A DNA stretch of 64,000 bases from Chthonomonadaceae bacterium. GTDB taxonomy: Bacteria > Armatimonadota > Fimbriimonadia > Fimbriimonadales > Fimbriimonadaceae. The position numbers and the translations under genes are program-made. The notes beneath the pieces are model-generated. The model searched no databases, was not told the DNA's origin, and saw only the letters and a list, made by a program, of their open reading frames with translations. The stretch covers positions 2,790,001-2,854,000 of the forward strand of contig CP054189.1 in assembly GCA_015709495.1 (NCBI GenBank). Reading direction: 5' to 3'. The number at the start of each line of letters is the position of its first letter. Position 1 is the first letter of the stretch. Below are positions 50,015-58,591 of this stretch, in pieces.

Positions 50015-50945
50015 TTTCGGCGTTTCGCCGGAGCCCCTCGAATCCCGCCCTCCTGAGCGCTGAACCTCTCGTCAGCGGGTCCCACTCATCCTCCGAGAGC
50101 GTTGCCAGACGATCCAGCGGAGGCAACTCGGTGCGGCGTAAGAGGTCGGCCGTCTCGGTGGCCGGTGCGCGAAACGGCTGTTGAGGACGAGGCTGATTGA
50201 ACGGACAAACCTCTTGGCACACATCGCAGCCAAAGGTCCAGTCACCGATTCTCTCTTGGAGGCCCGGGTCGATCGGCCCCCGGTGTTCGATGGTGAGGTA
50301 GCTCACGCATTTTCGGGCATCGACCCTCCAGCCTTCTTCGGCGGGGACAATCGCTCCGGTGGGACAAGCGTCGATGCACAGCCTGCACGAGCCACAACCT
50401 CCGACGGCCGGCGCGTCGGGACGAAAGCGCTCGGTGAGCAACAGGAGCCCGATGAAGAACCAGCTTCCTCGTCGACTGTCGATCAGGCAGGTGTTCTTGC
50501 CGTACCAGCCTAAGCCCGCGAGCTGGGCGTAATCCCGCTCCAAGATCGGCGCAGAGTCAACGCACACGCGGTAGTTTCCTCCCAACTCCCGAACCGCCCA
50601 CTCGCCCACTCTCCGAAGCTTAGGCCGGATGATCTTGTGATAATCGCGCCCGAGAGCGTACCGAGCGACGCGCGGATGGCCCGGCCGCTGTTCCGCGGGC
50701 TGGTTGTAGTTCAGTGCGACTGCGAGGATCGATCGCACGCCCGGCAGGAGGTTTTGGGGGTGGTTCTTGAGAGCGCGGTGACGGTCGAGATACGCCATCG
50801 TCGCGTGAAACCCCTGCTGGAGCCACCGAACGTACGCCCCGTAGTGTGGCGGAGGCTGGGCATCGCAGATGCCTGCTGCGTCAAAGCCCTCTTCCAGGGC
50901 TCGCCGCTTCAACCCTCCTCCGTCGTGGGCCCCGCTACAATCCAC
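49974..50945 (-). CDS. queG: Epoxyqueuosine reductase
   Basis: 323 residues. An N-terminal cobalamin-binding DUF1730 part (AILERDYAQLAGLGWYGKNTCLI with the catalytic Asp region) is followed by two 4Fe-4S motifs (CGSCRLCIDACPTGAI; CDVCQEVCPFN). QueG reduces epoxyqueuosine to queuosine in tRNA, the last step of Q synthesis. It starts at GTG 50945 with GGAGG 4 bases upstream, overlapping the ksgA end by 11 bases; TTG 50912 is an alternative. The C-terminal HEAT extension of some QueG proteins is short here. Confidence 0.92.
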   Translation of the reverse strand: MDCSGAHDGGGLKRRALEEGFDAAGICDAQPPPHYGAYVRWLQQGFHATMAYLDRHRALKNHPQNLLPGVRSILAVALNYNQPAEQRPGHPRVARYALGRDYHKIIRPKLRRVGEWAVRELGGNYRVCVDSAPILERDYAQLAGLGWYGKNTCLIDSRRGSWFFIGLLLLTERFRPDAPAVGGCGSCRLCIDACPTGAIVPAEEGWRVDARKCVSYLTIEHRGPIDPGLQERIGDWTFGCDVCQEVCPFNQPRPQQPFRAPATETADLLRRTELPPLDRLATLSEDEWDPLTRGSALRRAGFEGLRRNAEINLRNCRRPDFPR

Positions 50946-51759
50946 TCAACCTCCGGACCAGGAGCTCCCAATGCTCAAGCTCCAATTGGTGGGGACGAAC
51001 GGAAGCTGCGAGCTTCACCTCTTCGATCGCCTCCGCCACGGCCGACTTGGAGTATTGCAGGCTGAGGTTGTTCAGGAGGGTCTTGCGGGGCTGGCGGAAG
51101 CCAAGGTGGGAAAGGCGTTTGATCTCGGCGGCTCGAACCCAATCGACGTGCTTTCGTGGGGTGAGCTTGAGAACCGTGCTTTGGACTTTGGGCGGCGGCA
51201 CAAAGCAACCTGGCGGCGCTTCGACGACCTTCTCGATGCAGAAGAGGCACTGCATCGTCACCGATAGCGCGCCGCGCGCAGAATCCCCCGCGGCTGCCCG
51301 GACTCGGTCGGCGACTTCCGCCTGCATCATGAGCACGGCGAGGTCGATTCTCAGGGCGTGATCTTCGACCCGTCCGAGGAGTGGGCCGGTAATCAGGTAG
51401 GGCAGGTTCGACACGATGGCGCGAGGCCGGGGCAGCCGTTCGAGAATCTCCGCCCAATCGACGCTCAGGGCATCCCCCAAGGTGACCTTCGCGCAAGGCG
51501 CCGACTCCGAAAGGGCGCTTTCGGCTCTCGCATCGAGTTCGATCGCCTCCACGGACTCGCAGACCTCGCACAACAGCGACGTTAGAGCCCCAGGGCCTGG
51601 ACCGATCTCAAGCGCGCCCTTCATCCCGTGGAGCGCGATTGCGATGGCGCGAGACACCCGCTTCGAACAAAGAAAGTGCTGCCCGAGGGATTTCTGCGGA
51701 GAGTATCCGTGCCGCGAGAGAAAGGCCCGCAACGCGCGAGGTTCGTGCAAGTCGACCAA
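50935..51759 (-). CDS. rsmA: 16S rRNA dimethyladenosine transferase KsgA/RsmA
   Basis: 274 residues. Motif X/I region KSLGQHFLCSKRV and ALEIGPGPGALTSLL (SAM binding), motif IV SNLPY, and CFVPPPKVQSTVLKL in the C-terminal domain. It dimethylates A1518 and A1519 of 16S rRNA. The TTG at 51759 gives the usual 25 residues before GQHFL; an ATG at 51816 would overlap the preceding gene by 49 bases. It is followed by queG in the same direction with an overlap. Confidence 0.92.
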   Translation of the reverse strand: MVDLHEPRALRAFLSRHGYSPQKSLGQHFLCSKRVSRAIAIALHGMKGALEIGPGPGALTSLLCEVCESVEAIELDARAESALSESAPCAKVTLGDALSVDWAEILERLPRPRAIVSNLPYLITGPLLGRVEDHALRIDLAVLMMQAEVADRVRAAAGDSARGALSVTMQCLFCIEKVVEAPPGCFVPPPKVQSTVLKLTPRKHVDWVRAAEIKRLSHLGFRQPRKTLLNNLSLQYSKSAVAEAIEEVKLAASVRPHQLELEHWELLVRRLSGL

Positions 51760-51767
51760 CAGAGCGA

Positions 51768-52421
51768 TTATGGACGCTCGCGAAAGATGTGTACCTTGAC
51801 CTTCCGGCGTCCCCATTCGAGGGCCTCGGCGCGGGTCTGAAAGCACACGTCGATCCGGTTGCCCTTGATCGCGCTTCCGGTGTCGGCCGCGATCGCATAG
51901 CCGTACCCTTCGACGAACAGCCTCGTGCCATAAGGGATCACAGTGGGATCGACGGCAACGATCCCGTAGCCCGCCCTGAGACCCGTCGAAGTGCGGTAGG
52001 TGGCTCGCTTGCCCCGGCCCGCGCTGGGCTCATAAGCGGTCGCTTCCATCTCGATCACTTGGGACCTGGTGTGGCTTCCGCGGCTCGCGGGATAGCCCAT
52101 CCGGCCCATGTGAAACACCGCTTCGACAGGCTCGATTCGCTCTTCTTTGAGAAGGACCTGGGCGATGGGCTTGCCGCTACTGAGGGTCACCGCGTACGTG
52201 CGGATCAACTTCCCGTCTTCGCCGTCGCGCTTCTTGACCACCCTGCCTTGGCCTACCGTTCGGCTGAACTCATAAACTACCGGATAGGGAATTGGCTTCG
52301 ACTCCCGCTTGAGCACGACCTTGACATCAGGGTCACCCTGCGCCTGCTGGCTAAGCGAAGCGAGCGCTGAGCCTGCGAGCAGAGCGCAGCAAACCAAGAA
52401 AACCGCAAGAGGGCGCGCCAT
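51768..52421 (-). CDS. Secreted G5/3D-domain protein (YabE/RpfB-like)
   Basis: 217 residues from ATG 52421. A signal peptide (MARPLAVFLVCCALLAGSALA) is followed by a G5-like region (RESKPIPYPVVYEF, VVKKRDGEDGKLIRTYAVTL) and a C-terminal 3D domain with the three conserved Asp (MEATAYEPSAGRG, IVAVDPTVIPYGTRLFVEGYGYAIAADTGSAIKGNRIDVCF). 3D domains are related to MltA lytic transglycosylases and act on peptidoglycan. yabE lies next to ksgA in Bacillus too, so the arrangement is conserved. Confidence 0.85.
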   Translation of the reverse strand: MARPLAVFLVCCALLAGSALASLSQQAQGDPDVKVVLKRESKPIPYPVVYEFSRTVGQGRVVKKRDGEDGKLIRTYAVTLSSGKPIAQVLLKEERIEPVEAVFHMGRMGYPASRGSHTRSQVIEMEATAYEPSAGRGKRATYRTSTGLRAGYGIVAVDPTVIPYGTRLFVEGYGYAIAADTGSAIKGNRIDVCFQTRAEALEWGRRKVKVHIFRERP

Positions 52422-52649
52422 CCGGCCCCCTCGCCAACCTCCAAGTCCCGACCCACGTGAGTATCGCATCGGTTCCAGCGGGACAAGCTACCAATTTCAG
52501 CGGCCCGAGGGCAACCCCAGGAAATTGGCAAGGAGCCGGAAAAATCCGGGATTCTGCCCGACCTGCCAGAGATATGATCCTTTTTCGCTCTTCGAAAATC
52601 TCGCGATTTCTTTCAATATCTGGGACTTTTCGCGGCGTTCGCGCTTGCC

Positions 52650-54494
52650 TTAGACGAGCGGAAGGCCCATCGCCTGCAGCCACTCCCTCAACTTGGCGAC
52701 CCGATTCGGCACCGCGTCGATGTTGAGCGGGCGGCCCCGCGCGTCCACGATAATCCCCACCGTTCCGCCTTCCAGCCGTTTGGTGATCGGCTTGCCCTTC
52801 CCCGCCCCGACGTCGAAGCCCTTTGCGGGTTCGATGGTGGCTTCGAGGAACTTCCCTCGTTCCAGAGGAATGACCTTGATATGCCCGCAGGCCACCGACT
52901 CGTCGACGCCCGCGCCCGTCACCCGAACGCAGGGCTCGCCTTCGCTGCCTTTTCCGACGGGGGAGATGCAGTCGCCGCACTTTACGATGCAGTCGAACTC
53001 GAACACCTGCCGCGCGGCATCGTAGAAGTGCTCCGATAGAACGCCTAGGTGCGGCATCATGAAGATCGAATCGACCGTGAGCATGGTTACGCCTTCGGGC
53101 TGATAAGCGTCCATCATCATCAGCGCGGATTGGGCGCGGCTCGGCGCATGGGAGAGCACTCCTCCCGACCCGATGACCATGTCCAGCTTCATCATCTGCA
53201 CGAGGGTTTGCCCCGACTCCTTCTGGTCGAAGATCTGCCCGACGTCGCGTTGCTGCTGCACCCCGACCAGCCCCCTGGCCAGCGATTTATGGTGCTCGAA
53301 CGCCAATCGCAGCGCCTCCCGCGCGACGGCATGTTCAATTAGCAGGTCCTCGTAGGTTTGCGGGATCGTGGTCGGACGGATCATCTTGTTCCGCAACCGA
53401 TTCCGCACTTCAAAAGGATCGACCTCGAAGGGCAGCCACCTCACGATGTTCTCGATTCCGGCCTCTTTGAGCACGTTGCAAATCGAGTAGCTCATCCCGA
53501 GGTTCGCGGAAACCGTGCGGTTGTAGACTCCGCCAAAGACGCTGAACACGTCGGTCGTGGCCCCGCCGATGTCGACGCCCAATAGGTTCAGGCCCTCCTG
53601 GTCGGCGTAGGACTTCATCAGCTTGCCCACGGCGTTCGGCGTCGCCATAATCTCCTCGCTCGTCCATTCGAGGAGCTTTGCGTATCCGGGGGCCTGCTGC
53701 ATGACGTGTTCGAGGAACATCTCATGGATCTCGTCCCGCGCAGGGTCGAGGTTCTCGCGGTCGAGTGTCGGCCGGAGGTTATCGACGCACTTGAGTTCGA
53801 TCGTCTCACCCAGGACTTGGCTCACCTCAGACCGGGCAGCGACGTTGCCGGCGTAGATGATCGGGAGCTTCATGTCGCCGAAGCGCGGCCGTGGGTCTGC
53901 CCGCCGCACCACCTCCGCCATGTCGATCAGGTGCTGCTTGGTGCCGCCGTCGGTCCCCCCGGACATGAGCACGATATCGGGCCGGAGTTGCCGCAGGCGC
54001 TGCACCCTCTCAAACTCTCTGCGGCCATCGTCGACAGCGAGAGTGTCCATCAAGATCGCCCCCGCGCCGAGCGCCGCCCGTTCCGCGGATTCCGCGCTCA
54101 TGCGCTTGACGACGCCCGCGACCATCATCTGCAAGCCCCCACCGGCAGAGCTTGTCGACACGTAAAGATCGGCCGCCTCCAACTCGTTCGAGCGCTGATC
54201 GACGACTGCGCCGTTCTTCTGAAGGCGCCACACCTTACTGTCCTTCAACAGCTTCCGCCGTCCGGGCTTGAACCCTTCCGCCTCGGGAACGTTGGTCTCG
54301 GTGACCTCTTCGAGTTCCGTCACGGCGTTGAGGACGCCTTTCGTAACGTCTTCAAAGGGCCGCTCGACGGTTGTGGGCGCCTCCCCTCGCGCGACCAAGC
54401 GGTAATTGCCTTCGGGGTTCCTTTCGATCAGGATCGACTTTGTCGTGGTCGATCCGCAGTCGGTTGCAACGATGCGCAGAATGTCCTGGGACAT
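52650..54494 (-). CDS. MutL/glutamate-mutase-L-like ATPase (actin/HSP70 fold)
   Basis: 614 residues of the MutL family (glutamate mutase L, TIGR01319 type): phosphate loops ATDCGSTTTKS (N-terminal) and LLGVDIGGATTDVFSVFGG (middle), LMSGGTDGGTKQHL and VDSIFMMPHLGVL. The family is proposed to reactivate or assist B12-dependent mutases, though its exact job is not settled. No mutase subunits lie nearby. The start at ATG 54494 follows a CATAAT box by 7 bases. The 157 bases between this gene and the 3D-domain gene contain no clear feature. Confidence 0.85.
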   Translation of the reverse strand: MSQDILRIVATDCGSTTTKSILIERNPEGNYRLVARGEAPTTVERPFEDVTKGVLNAVTELEEVTETNVPEAEGFKPGRRKLLKDSKVWRLQKNGAVVDQRSNELEAADLYVSTSSAGGGLQMMVAGVVKRMSAESAERAALGAGAILMDTLAVDDGRREFERVQRLRQLRPDIVLMSGGTDGGTKQHLIDMAEVVRRADPRPRFGDMKLPIIYAGNVAARSEVSQVLGETIELKCVDNLRPTLDRENLDPARDEIHEMFLEHVMQQAPGYAKLLEWTSEEIMATPNAVGKLMKSYADQEGLNLLGVDIGGATTDVFSVFGGVYNRTVSANLGMSYSICNVLKEAGIENIVRWLPFEVDPFEVRNRLRNKMIRPTTIPQTYEDLLIEHAVAREALRLAFEHHKSLARGLVGVQQQRDVGQIFDQKESGQTLVQMMKLDMVIGSGGVLSHAPSRAQSALMMMDAYQPEGVTMLTVDSIFMMPHLGVLSEHFYDAARQVFEFDCIVKCGDCISPVGKGSEGEPCVRVTGAGVDESVACGHIKVIPLERGKFLEATIEPAKGFDVGAGKGKPITKRLEGGTVGIIVDARGRPLNIDAVPNRVAKLREWLQAMGLPLV

Positions 54495-54501
54495 GGGTCT
54501 C

Positions 54502-54507
54502 ATTATG
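54502..54507 (-). promoter_or_regulatory. -10 box CATAAT, probable leaderless start
   Basis: On the minus strand CATAAT is followed by 7 bases and the ATG (54494) of the MutL-like gene. Confidence 0.45.
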
Positions 54508-54694
54508 ACCCGTCAGGCTGCGGTTGGATGTGGCGAGCCCTCTGCGCCCTGGGCTTTCAGCATGTGGCAAGTCGATACAGGTTTGGTCCTTCGAATCCCC
54601 TCGTTGTTGGTCCGCACTTGCAATGCCGACCCAGGTCTCGGAGTCGCCAGACCTTCCAAGGCTTCCCTCTGCGTGCAGTATTGTATTCAGGCGC

Positions 54695-55846
54695 ATGAAA
54701 AACACACTCAGCCTCTGCCTGCTGGTGCGAAACGAATCCGCAAACGTCGGGAAAGCGATCGAGTCGTTCGAGGGCTACGTCGATGAGGTAGTCGTTGTCG
54801 ACACTGGGTCCGACGACGACACCCGTGAAGTGGCGCTGAGTCACGGGGCCAGAGTGCTGGACTTCCCTTGGCGAGACGATTTCGCGGCAGTCCGCAACTT
54901 CCTCTTCTCTCACGCGCGCTGCGACTGGATATTTCACCTCGACGCCGATGAGACGCTTCTTCCGGGAAGCCGCGAGGAGATTCGAAACCTCATCGGACGG
55001 CCCGAGGTCCAAGGTGCCTACGTGCTCCGGCAAGACCTCTTTTCGGCTGACGATCCTTCTCAGTTCACGGAAATGCTGCAGCTTCGACTGTTTCGCAGCG
55101 GGGAACTTCCCCAACAGGTGGGCCGTTGCCACCCACACTTTGAACCACCGCTGGAAGACGTCGCGCGCACGTCGGGCAGACAGGTCGTCCTCTCAAACGT
55201 TTGGCTCAGGCACACCGGCTACGTTGCCGAACTCAAACCCACGAAGCTCGAACGATCGGCAAGGCTCTTGGAACTGGAGTTACAGGATCGGCCAGGGCAG
55301 TTCTATTATCAAGTCGAACTTGCGATGACCTTACTGCAACTGGGCAGTGGCCGGGCCACCGCTGCCTTGCGACAGGCGTGCGAATCGTTGCGGCCGCATC
55401 TGGCGGCCCCGACTGCACCGAACCACCAAGCGGCCCTTCTCTTGGAAATCCTGCTGCAGATCCAAGACCACAACTTGCCGGGCGGATGGTCCAAGGACCA
55501 AGTCAGGGAACTCTCCGCCCGGTGGTTCCCCAACTCGGCCCCGCTGACTTGGCTTCGGGCATCGTATGAGTTTCGCGAGGGCAGGTTCGAATCCGCAAGG
55601 GCGACGCTCGAACACCTCGAAGCCATGGCTGACAACGAATCGTACGACAAGACCACGAGCTTCCACCCGAGCATCCTCGGACCCGAACTGCACCTGAACC
55701 TCGGGGTCTGCTACGCGCGGCTCGGCAAACTGAACGAAGCGATTGCTTGCTTCGAGAAACTGCGGAACACTCAGTTCGCGGATTTTGCCGAACAGAACCT
55801 TGCCGCAATTCGCGATCTTCAGCGGCAGTTTGAATCCGAAGCCTGA
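54695..55846 (+). CDS. Family 2 glycosyltransferase with TPR-like C-terminus
   Basis: 383 residues. The GT2 domain (1-220) has SLCLLVRNESANVGKAIESFEGYVDEVVVVDTGSDDDT and the metal-binding LDADET; the acceptor helix pattern follows. The C-terminal 160 residues are TPR-like (FRE/RFESARATLEHLEAM, LNLGVCYARLGKLNEAIACFEKL). This arrangement matches SunS-like and other peptide or glycan transferases. The acceptor is unknown. The ATG at 54695 starts the conserved motif, and a TATTGT box lies 10 bases before it. Confidence 0.88.
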   Translation: MKNTLSLCLLVRNESANVGKAIESFEGYVDEVVVVDTGSDDDTREVALSHGARVLDFPWRDDFAAVRNFLFSHARCDWIFHLDADETLLPGSREEIRNLIGRPEVQGAYVLRQDLFSADDPSQFTEMLQLRLFRSGELPQQVGRCHPHFEPPLEDVARTSGRQVVLSNVWLRHTGYVAELKPTKLERSARLLELELQDRPGQFYYQVELAMTLLQLGSGRATAALRQACESLRPHLAAPTAPNHQAALLLEILLQIQDHNLPGGWSKDQVRELSARWFPNSAPLTWLRASYEFREGRFESARATLEHLEAMADNESYDKTTSFHPSILGPELHLNLGVCYARLGKLNEAIACFEKLRNTQFADFAEQNLAAIRDLQRQFESEA

Positions 55847-55911
55847 GTCAGGATCCTCCGTCGATCGCCATTCTTAACAGAAAAGTCAAAGATGGATTGC
55901 GAATTCAATGT

Positions 55912-55917
55912 TACAAT
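55912..55917 (+). promoter_or_regulatory. Extended -10 promoter for the PEP-CTERM gene
   Basis: TACAAT with an upstream TG (TGTTACAAT) 66 bases before the ATG, giving a leader of about 60 bases that ends in AAAGGAG. Confidence 0.5.
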
Positions 55918-55983
55918 GTACCCTGGACTGCGAACCTGAAGGGCTGTTCGTTCTGACGTTCGAGGTCAGTCAAAGGAGACCCT

Positions 55984-56586
55984 ATGAAGAGAGATATTTC
56001 GAGAGCATGTTTGACGCTAGGCCTTGCCAGCACTTGGGGAGTCGGCGCCGCGACGGAGTTCTATGGGACGGTCGAAAACGTCACGACACAAGGGCCCATG
56101 GCATTCCTCTACGCTTCAGGAGTGTCGAGCCCACACGCGGCCACCGGCATGATCAATCTGAACACGAGCACCTCGTTCTTCCCCGCCCCGGGGCCCACTC
56201 CGTTCTACGCGGAGTTCGTCGTCGCTGAAGGTGGTGGAGTCTGGGGCACCATCGGCTGCATCGACGTCGACCGAGTTTCGCTGGGGGTTAGCGCGGACGA
56301 CGTCAGTTCCATGCTGGGCCAGACTTGGGAGTCCCTGTTCCCCGACTTTTCTGAAGTATCGATTGCGACTGCCGTGATCAATGGCGACTTTACGACGCTC
56401 TCCCAGTTCGCCGACTACTACCCTTGGTACTTCGACACCCCTGAAGCCCTTGGGGCACAAGCGACCCTTGTGGACTTCTCGAACGGGACGTTTGGAGGCT
56501 ACGTTACGCTCGTTCCCGAACCGACGACGATGGTTGCGCTGGCCACAAGTTCGATAGCACTCTTGCTTCGGCGAAGGCGTTCGTAA
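55984..56586 (+). CDS. PEP-CTERM-sorted secreted protein
   Basis: 200 residues. A short, weak signal peptide (ISRACLTLGLASTWGVGAAT) is followed by a beta-rich body with no catalytic motif. The C-terminus is a full PEP-CTERM signal (VPEPTTMVALATSSIALLL, then RRRRS). AAAGGAG stands 5 bases before the ATG. Exported and sorted by the exosortase system; function unknown. An intrinsic terminator follows at 56611. Confidence 0.85.
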   Translation: MKRDISRACLTLGLASTWGVGAATEFYGTVENVTTQGPMAFLYASGVSSPHAATGMINLNTSTSFFPAPGPTPFYAEFVVAEGGGVWGTIGCIDVDRVSLGVSADDVSSMLGQTWESLFPDFSEVSIATAVINGDFTTLSQFADYYPWYFDTPEALGAQATLVDFSNGTFGGYVTLVPEPTTMVALATSSIALLLRRRRS

Positions 56587-56610
56587 GCAAGCCACGCGAG
56601 TCTATGGTCC

Positions 56611-56640
56611 GGGCCTCCCAAATTTGGGGGGCCCATTCGG
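56611..56640 (+). terminator. Intrinsic terminator after the PEP-CTERM gene
   Basis: GGGCCTCCC (56611-56619) pairs with GGGGGGCCC (56626-56634), with one T-G pair, around the loop AAATTT, and is followed by ATTCGGTTTT. Confidence 0.7.
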
Positions 56641-56681
56641 TTTTGGGGCGGGCAGGAACCCACGGAGGCGTCCCCGAAGGT

Positions 56682-56687
56682 TATAAT
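56682..56687 (+). promoter_or_regulatory. -10 box TATAAT for the MalK/UgpC-type gene
   Basis: A perfect TATAAT 45 bases before the TTG start at 56732. No good -35 is seen at 17-18 bases upstream. Confidence 0.5.
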
Positions 56688-56731
56688 CTCACAGCCCGAC
56701 GCCGCGGCAGCCGGGCTCCAGGAGTTTTCGC

Positions 56732-57880
56732 TTGGCAGGAGTCAGATTCAACGGCATCGGCAAGGTTTTCGGGAAGGACGTTCACGCTGTTCGCGACCTG
56801 AATCTTGAAATCGCTGACCAAGAGTTCATGGTCCTCGTCGGCCCTTCGGGATGCGGAAAGACCACCGCGCTGCGGATGGTCGCCGGGCTCGAAGAAGCTA
56901 CCACCGGCGACATCTTCATCGGGGACCGGCGAGTCAACGACGTGCCCCCGAAAGACCGCGACATCGCGATGGTGTTCCAGAACTACGCGCTCTACCCTCA
57001 CATGAACGTGTACGACAACATCGCGTTCGGGCTGAGACTGCGCGAGCTCAAGGGCGTGTTCTGGCAACTCAGCCACCTCAGCCAAGCGCGCAAAGTCAAA
57101 GGCGACATCGACCGGAGGGTCCGCGAAACCGCCGCAATGCTCGGGATCGAGACCCTGCTTCACCGAAAGCCCAAGGAACTCTCCGGCGGCCAAAGGCAGA
57201 GAGTCGCGCTCGGTCGGGCCATCGTCCGCCAGCCCAAGGTGTTCCTCATGGACGAGCCCCTCTCCAACCTCGACGCCAAGCTCAGAATCCAGACACGCGC
57301 CGAGTTGATTCGGCTCCACCGATCGCTCCAGATCACCACGATCTACGTCACCCACGATCAGGTAGAGGCGATGACGATGGGGCAGCGAATCGCCGTGATG
57401 AAGGACGGCGTGCTGCAGCAATGCGACGTCCCAGAGGTCGTCTACAACCAGCCCGCGAACAAGTTCGTCGCCGGGTTCATCGGGTCCCCGCCCATGAACT
57501 TCGTCGAGGCGCGCATCCGCAAGGAAGGCGCCAAGGTGTGGATCGACGCCGCCGACTTCAAGCTTCCCCTGAACGGAACTGCGAGCGCCGGGGTGGCAGA
57601 CGGTCAAGTGGTTTGGCTCGGAATCCGGCCCGAAGCCATTTTCGATGCGAAGGTGCCCTCGTCGGTCAAGGCATCGCAGGAAAACACCCTTCAACTAAAG
57701 ATCGACGTCCTCGAACCCCTCGGGCACGAATATGTCGCCTACCTAACGACCGGCAAGCACAACCTTATCGCCACCCTCGACCCCACTTCGAAGGTGAAGG
57801 AGGCTGAGTCGGCGGAGTTCCTCATCAACCTCGACGAGATTCACGTGTTCGACGCCGAAACCGAACAAGCGATTCGGTGA
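56732..57880 (+). CDS. Sugar ABC transporter ATP-binding protein (MalK/UgpC/MsmX type)
   Basis: 382 residues. The ATPase domain has Walker A GPSGCGKTT, signature LSGGQRQR, Walker B VFLMDEPLSNLD and switch His in VTHDQ. The C-terminal MOI/TOBE beta domain carries GFIGSPPMNF and LGIRPEAIF, as in MalK, UgpC and the multi-purpose MsmX. It energises carbohydrate importers. No permease or binding protein is adjacent, so it may serve several importers as MsmX does. The TTG start has AGGAG 7 bases upstream. An extra stretch (about residues 105-130, FWQLSHLSQARKVKGD) is inserted after the Q-loop region. Confidence 0.9.
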   Translation: MAGVRFNGIGKVFGKDVHAVRDLNLEIADQEFMVLVGPSGCGKTTALRMVAGLEEATTGDIFIGDRRVNDVPPKDRDIAMVFQNYALYPHMNVYDNIAFGLRLRELKGVFWQLSHLSQARKVKGDIDRRVRETAAMLGIETLLHRKPKELSGGQRQRVALGRAIVRQPKVFLMDEPLSNLDAKLRIQTRAELIRLHRSLQITTIYVTHDQVEAMTMGQRIAVMKDGVLQQCDVPEVVYNQPANKFVAGFIGSPPMNFVEARIRKEGAKVWIDAADFKLPLNGTASAGVADGQVVWLGIRPEAIFDAKVPSSVKASQENTLQLKIDVLEPLGHEYVAYLTTGKHNLIATLDPTSKVKEAESAEFLINLDEIHVFDAETEQAIR

Positions 57881-57908
57881 AATTCGGGAGCCTGTGAGAC
57901 CCACAAAG

Positions 57909-57945
57909 AAGCGCCCTAGTCCTTGCTGACCAGGGCGCTTTCTCG
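57909..57945. terminator. Bidirectional terminator
   Basis: AAGCGCCCT (57909-57917) and AGGGCGCTT (57932-57940) form a perfect 9-bp stem between convergent genes, with short A/T runs on both sides (ACAAAG and TTTCT). Confidence 0.75.
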
Positions 57946-57964
57946 ATGGAAGCTCCTACGGCGA

Positions 57965-58504
57965 TTACTTTCGGCGACGCCGCAAAAAGGCAACGCTACC
58001 CAAGGCCAGCGCTGCCATCGAAGTCGGTTCGGGAACCGCATTGACGTTCAGCTTCACGATGGTATCGTGCGTGAACGCAAGCTCCATCCAATCGATCTGG
58101 ATCTCCGAGCCGGTGAAGCTAACTCGACTCGAATCGAAGCCCCCCATGTTGGTCGAAGCGTCGATCGTCACCGACGTAAATGCCGGCCCCGAGACCATGC
58201 GCATGGCGATGCCGTTGTAGATGGTCGGCGCCAAAGACAAGCTCGACGAGGACCACGTCGAAGCGGCCATATAGTCGAACGTGATCGACGTGTCGTCCAC
58301 ATCGATGTCGAAATAGCCCGCGAAGTTGCCCTCAACTCCGGGCCCAACCACGAAGTCCGTCTGAGAGTTGTAAGCTCCCCCATAGGCGTAGTACTGCCAT
58401 CCCATCGTGGAACCGTCGAGGCCGGCGAGCGCCGAGCTGGGAAGAAAGAGCGCCGAAGCGCCAAGGGCGAGCGGAAGCGCCCGCAAAAGGGTCTTGTTTC
58501 GCAT
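57965..58504 (-). CDS. PEP-CTERM-sorted secreted protein
   Basis: 179 residues. Signal peptide (LLRALPLALGASALFLPSSALA), a Tyr/Ser/Asp-rich beta body (GWQYYAYGGAYNSQTDF, FDIDVDDTSITFDYM) and a PEP-CTERM tail (VPEPTSMAALALGSVAFL, then RRRRK). AAAGGAG lies about 13 bases before the ATG. No enzyme motif. It may be a surface or matrix protein. It converges on the MalK-type gene with a shared terminator. Confidence 0.87.
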   Translation of the reverse strand: MRNKTLLRALPLALGASALFLPSSALAGLDGSTMGWQYYAYGGAYNSQTDFVVGPGVEGNFAGYFDIDVDDTSITFDYMAASTWSSSSLSLAPTIYNGIAMRMVSGPAFTSVTIDASTNMGGFDSSRVSFTGSEIQIDWMELAFTHDTIVKLNVNAVPEPTSMAALALGSVAFLRRRRK

Positions 58505-58591
58505 ATTTAGCTTATTCTCCTTTATCGATCGATCCGAAAAACATCTCTGCCCAATCCCGGACCATTCCTATCGTACTGCAGGTTTCTGTAA

